The notes under the pieces: generated by a model
Databases searched by the model: none
Seen by the model: the letters and a program-made list of their open reading frames with translations, nothing else
Told to the model about the DNA's origin: nothing
Position numbers and translations under genes: made by a program
Shown: positions 62,175-64,000 of the stretch, piece by piece
How positions within the stretch are numbered: the stretch's first letter is position 1
How the letters are laid out: every line of letters begins with the position of its first letter
Origin: Acidithiobacillus sp. YTS05
GTDB lineage: Bacteria; Pseudomonadota; Gammaproteobacteria; Acidithiobacillales; Acidithiobacillaceae
Assembly (NCBI RefSeq): GCF_024396695.1
Contig: NZ_CP094359.1
Location: 496,001 to 560,000 of the forward strand
Direction of reading: 5' to 3'
DNA length: 64,000 bases

Positions 62175-63230
62175 GTGAGTGCACAAGATACAGTTCTAGT
62201 AGTAGGTGCGGGCCCGGCGGGCCTTTCGGCGGCAGCCACCGTGGCAGCCATGGGCAAGAAAGCAGTTATCGTCGAAAAGGAAGACGTTCTTGGTGGTGCA
62301 CCGATCATCTCGGGGTATGCCAAGCTGGTTCCTTCGGGTGAGTGGGCCAAGGATGCTATCGGCCGCATGGTGAGTCGGGTCGAAGGGGACGGCAACGTCA
62401 GCATTCACAAGTCTACCAAGGTCAGCCAGTTGGATGGTGAGGCCGGTAATTTCACCGCAACCTTGAGCAACGGCAGCAAGGTCGAAGCTGGCAGCATCGT
62501 GCTTGCTACGGGCTTCACCCACTTCGATTCCATCAACAAGCCGGAATGGGGTTTTGGTACCTACGAAGACGTGTTGACCACCTCCCAGATGGAGCAGATG
62601 GTCGCTACTGGTAAGATTCAGTGTCCGTCGGACGGTCGTGTGCCGGAGCGCGTCGCCATCCTGCTCTGCGTCGGTTCCCGTGACCGCCAGATTGGGCGTG
62701 AGTGGTGCTCCAAGATCTGCTGCACGGTTTCTGCAAATCTGGCCATGGAGATCAAAGAGATTTCTCCAAGCACCGACGTGTTCATTTACTACATGGACAT
62801 CCGCACCTTTGGCCTGTATGAGGACAAGTTCTACTGGAAGAGCCAGGAAGAGTTCAAGACCAAGTTTGTCAAGGCGCGTATTGCCGAGGTGACCAAATCT
62901 CCGGATGGACGCCTGCTGGTGAAAGGTGAAGATACTCTGGTCAAACGTCCGATCGTCATCCCCATGGATATCGTTGTACATGCCATTGGCATGGATCCGA
63001 ATGCCCTGAATCCCGAAATCGCCAAAACCTTTGGTATCGGTTTGGAAAAGCACGGTTTCATTGACAAGGCCGAGCAGTACACCAACAGTCAAGGGACCAC
63101 ACGTAAGGGTATTTATACCTGCGGTGCTTCTACCGGTCCTGAAGACATCGATACGTCTATCGCCCAGGGTCAGTCCGCTGGCTCGCGTGCGGTGGCGGAT
63201 CTGTTCTCGGCGCAGAAAGTGGCCGTTTGA
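62175..63230 (+). CDS. hdrA: sHdr HdrA-like FAD protein
   Basis: This 351-residue flavoprotein has the FAD motif VVGAGPAGLSAAATVA (residues 9-24), a cluster-binding block CVGSRDRQIG...EWCSKICC (Cys164, 177, 181, 182) and the second dinucleotide site near the C-terminus (IYTCGASTGPEDI). The start is GTG 62175, with GAGGAG upstream. It is the smaller sHdrA type without extra ferredoxin inserts. Confidence 0.93.
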   Translation: MSAQDTVLVVGAGPAGLSAAATVAAMGKKAVIVEKEDVLGGAPIISGYAKLVPSGEWAKDAIGRMVSRVEGDGNVSIHKSTKVSQLDGEAGNFTATLSNGSKVEAGSIVLATGFTHFDSINKPEWGFGTYEDVLTTSQMEQMVATGKIQCPSDGRVPERVAILLCVGSRDRQIGREWCSKICCTVSANLAMEIKEISPSTDVFIYYMDIRTFGLYEDKFYWKSQEEFKTKFVKARIAEVTKSPDGRLLVKGEDTLVKRPIVIPMDIVVHAIGMDPNALNPEIAKTFGIGLEKHGFIDKAEQYTNSQGTTRKGIYTCGASTGPEDIDTSIAQGQSAGSRAVADLFSAQKVAV

Positions 63231-63235
63231 GTCTG

Positions 63236-64000
63236 ATGCAAGAGTCTGTAACGCCGGCCAAGTTGCCTATCGATCTCGATGTCGGCCTGCTCAAGAAATC
63301 GTTCTACGAGCTTGAGGAGGCCCTCGAGGGGCAGCAGGGTTTATCTGATCTGATTGCTATGCTGGAGGAGAAGGGCGCGGTATTCCAGTCCATTCTCTCC
63401 CGTATTGACAAGGAATTAGATGCTGACGGGATGCGCACGTTGGTAGAACGGATGTTCACTGCGCGGCGCAAGCTCTGGCCGACTCTGGAAGCCTATGGAG
63501 CGCCGGCTTTGCGCTCTGCGATCGCTGACCTGCTCAGCGGCCACGGAGATTTGCCGCAACGTATGCAGCGCTTTCAAGAGGCAATTCCTGCAGAAGGCAA
63601 GGCGCAGAGGGCTCTACGGGATCTGGCGGCGGAGCTATTGCACTTCTCTAACCCGGAAGTGTACCCGCTCATGACCCGCTGGGTCTGGGACCAAGGTACG
63701 AGTTCCGGAGCGGTACGCGAGTTTGTGCGTGGCGGTGACTACATCACCGACTTTCCCTTAGGGGAGAGCCCGGAGATGTTTGAGGGTGTGCGGGAGTGGA
63801 TGCGCCAAGGGCTGTCCGAACTTGGTGTGTATCGCGATCTGCCCTATCTCATCGATGTGTTGTTGGCATACCAATACTCACAATATTTGCGGGCCATGGC
63901 AGAAGGGTTCCTGCGCTCGGATTTCGGCGGGCAATCGGATTTCATCGAGCAAATCCACAAGTTGCTGGGAGTCGAAACCCAGCGGCGCATGGGCGGCTCA
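63236..64000 (+). CDS. conserved hypothetical protein of the sHdr cluster (hyp), 3'-truncated by window edge
   Basis: This reading frame starts 5 bp after hdrA and continues open to the window end (at least 255 residues). It is mostly alpha-helical (LKKSFYELEEALEGQQG, ERMFTARRKLWPTLEAYG). In sHdr clusters of type I a protein called Hyp follows hdrA and precedes hdrC2-hdrB2, which would lie beyond base 64000. TTG 63227, overlapping the hdrA stop, is an alternative start. Confidence 0.82.
   Translation, partial: MQESVTPAKLPIDLDVGLLKKSFYELEEALEGQQGLSDLIAMLEEKGAVFQSILSRIDKELDADGMRTLVERMFTARRKLWPTLEAYGAPALRSAIADLLSGHGDLPQRMQRFQEAIPAEGKAQRALRDLAAELLHFSNPEVYPLMTRWVWDQGTSSGAVREFVRGGDYITDFPLGESPEMFEGVREWMRQGLSELGVYRDLPYLIDVLLAYQYSQYLRAMAEGFLRSDFGGQSDFIEQIHKLLGVETQRRMGGS

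Overview
The window looks like the chromosome of an acidophilic, chemolithoautotrophic sulfur oxidiser of the Acidithiobacillus group (Acidithiobacillia, including the caldus/thiooxidans-like lineages). The main reasons are a truncated sox operon (XYZ-A-DUF302-B, without soxCD) beside its own sigma-54 two-component system, a type I sulfur-oxidising Hdr (sHdr) cluster in the order rhd-tusA-dsrE-hdrC-hdrB-hdrA-hyp, a sulfide:quinone oxidoreductase module, SoeABC-type sulfite dehydrogenase genes and a HiPIP. The DNA is GC-rich. Genus and species cannot be fixed from this sequence alone. No tRNA, rRNA, CRISPR, insertion sequence or phage gene was seen.

Layout. 1-9.2 kb: housekeeping and metabolic genes on the + strand (sucD end, nadE, glnB, rluD, pgeF), then a tightly overlapping methionine-salvage block (mtnD, a RuBisCO-like mtnW, mtnX, mtnB) followed by an ACT-domain protein and def; bamD lies on the - strand. 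9.2-10.1 kb: an unrecognised secreted protein. 10.2-16.7 kb: a sulfide/sulfane-sulfur module. A - strand operon dsrE-tusA-sqr-DUF1641 and a + strand operon (DUF3034 outer-membrane protein, exported truncated haemoglobin) diverge from a 400-bp region that carries a sigma-54 promoter facing each way and a shared array of TGTCATGACA-type sites. HiPIP and a FisR-like sigma-54 activator with a cysteine-bearing PAS domain follow. 16.7-22 kb: pmp3, leuA with a leucine-rich leader peptide, ygjP, thioredoxin-like, ampD, queH, pterin dehydratase. 22-25.2 kb: a stand-alone, almost identical second copy of the sHdr hdrB gene flanked by two paralogous ~100-residue proteins, and an ATP-grasp ligase. 25.1-29.4 kb: plsC, gmhB, glyS, glyQ. 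29.4-33.7 kb: a five-gene FimV-like / receiver-like / small GTPase / roadblock operon. 34.3-42.8 kb: cell-wall and lipoate genes (L,D-transpeptidase, ydcF, lipA, lipB, ybeD, dacA, rodA, mreD, mreC, mreB). 43-52.1 kb: sox operon and its PhnD-like/TspS/TspR control genes. 52.2-58.8 kb: moaC, a small protein, soeABC, moaA. 58.9-64 kb: the sHdr cluster, running off the window end.

How the parts fit. Sulfide would be oxidised by SQR to sulfane sulfur, which DsrE/TusA carriers could pass to the cytoplasmic sHdr complex. Sox without SoxCD handles thiosulfate in the periplasm and leaves sulfane sulfur to be processed. The sulfite made in the cytoplasm by sHdr would be oxidised by SoeABC, whose molybdenum cofactor is supported by the neighbouring moaC and moaA. 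Both the sulfide module and the sox operon carry recognisable -24/-12 promoters and each has a sigma-54 activator gene nearby, so sigma-54 appears to be a main switch of sulfur metabolism here.
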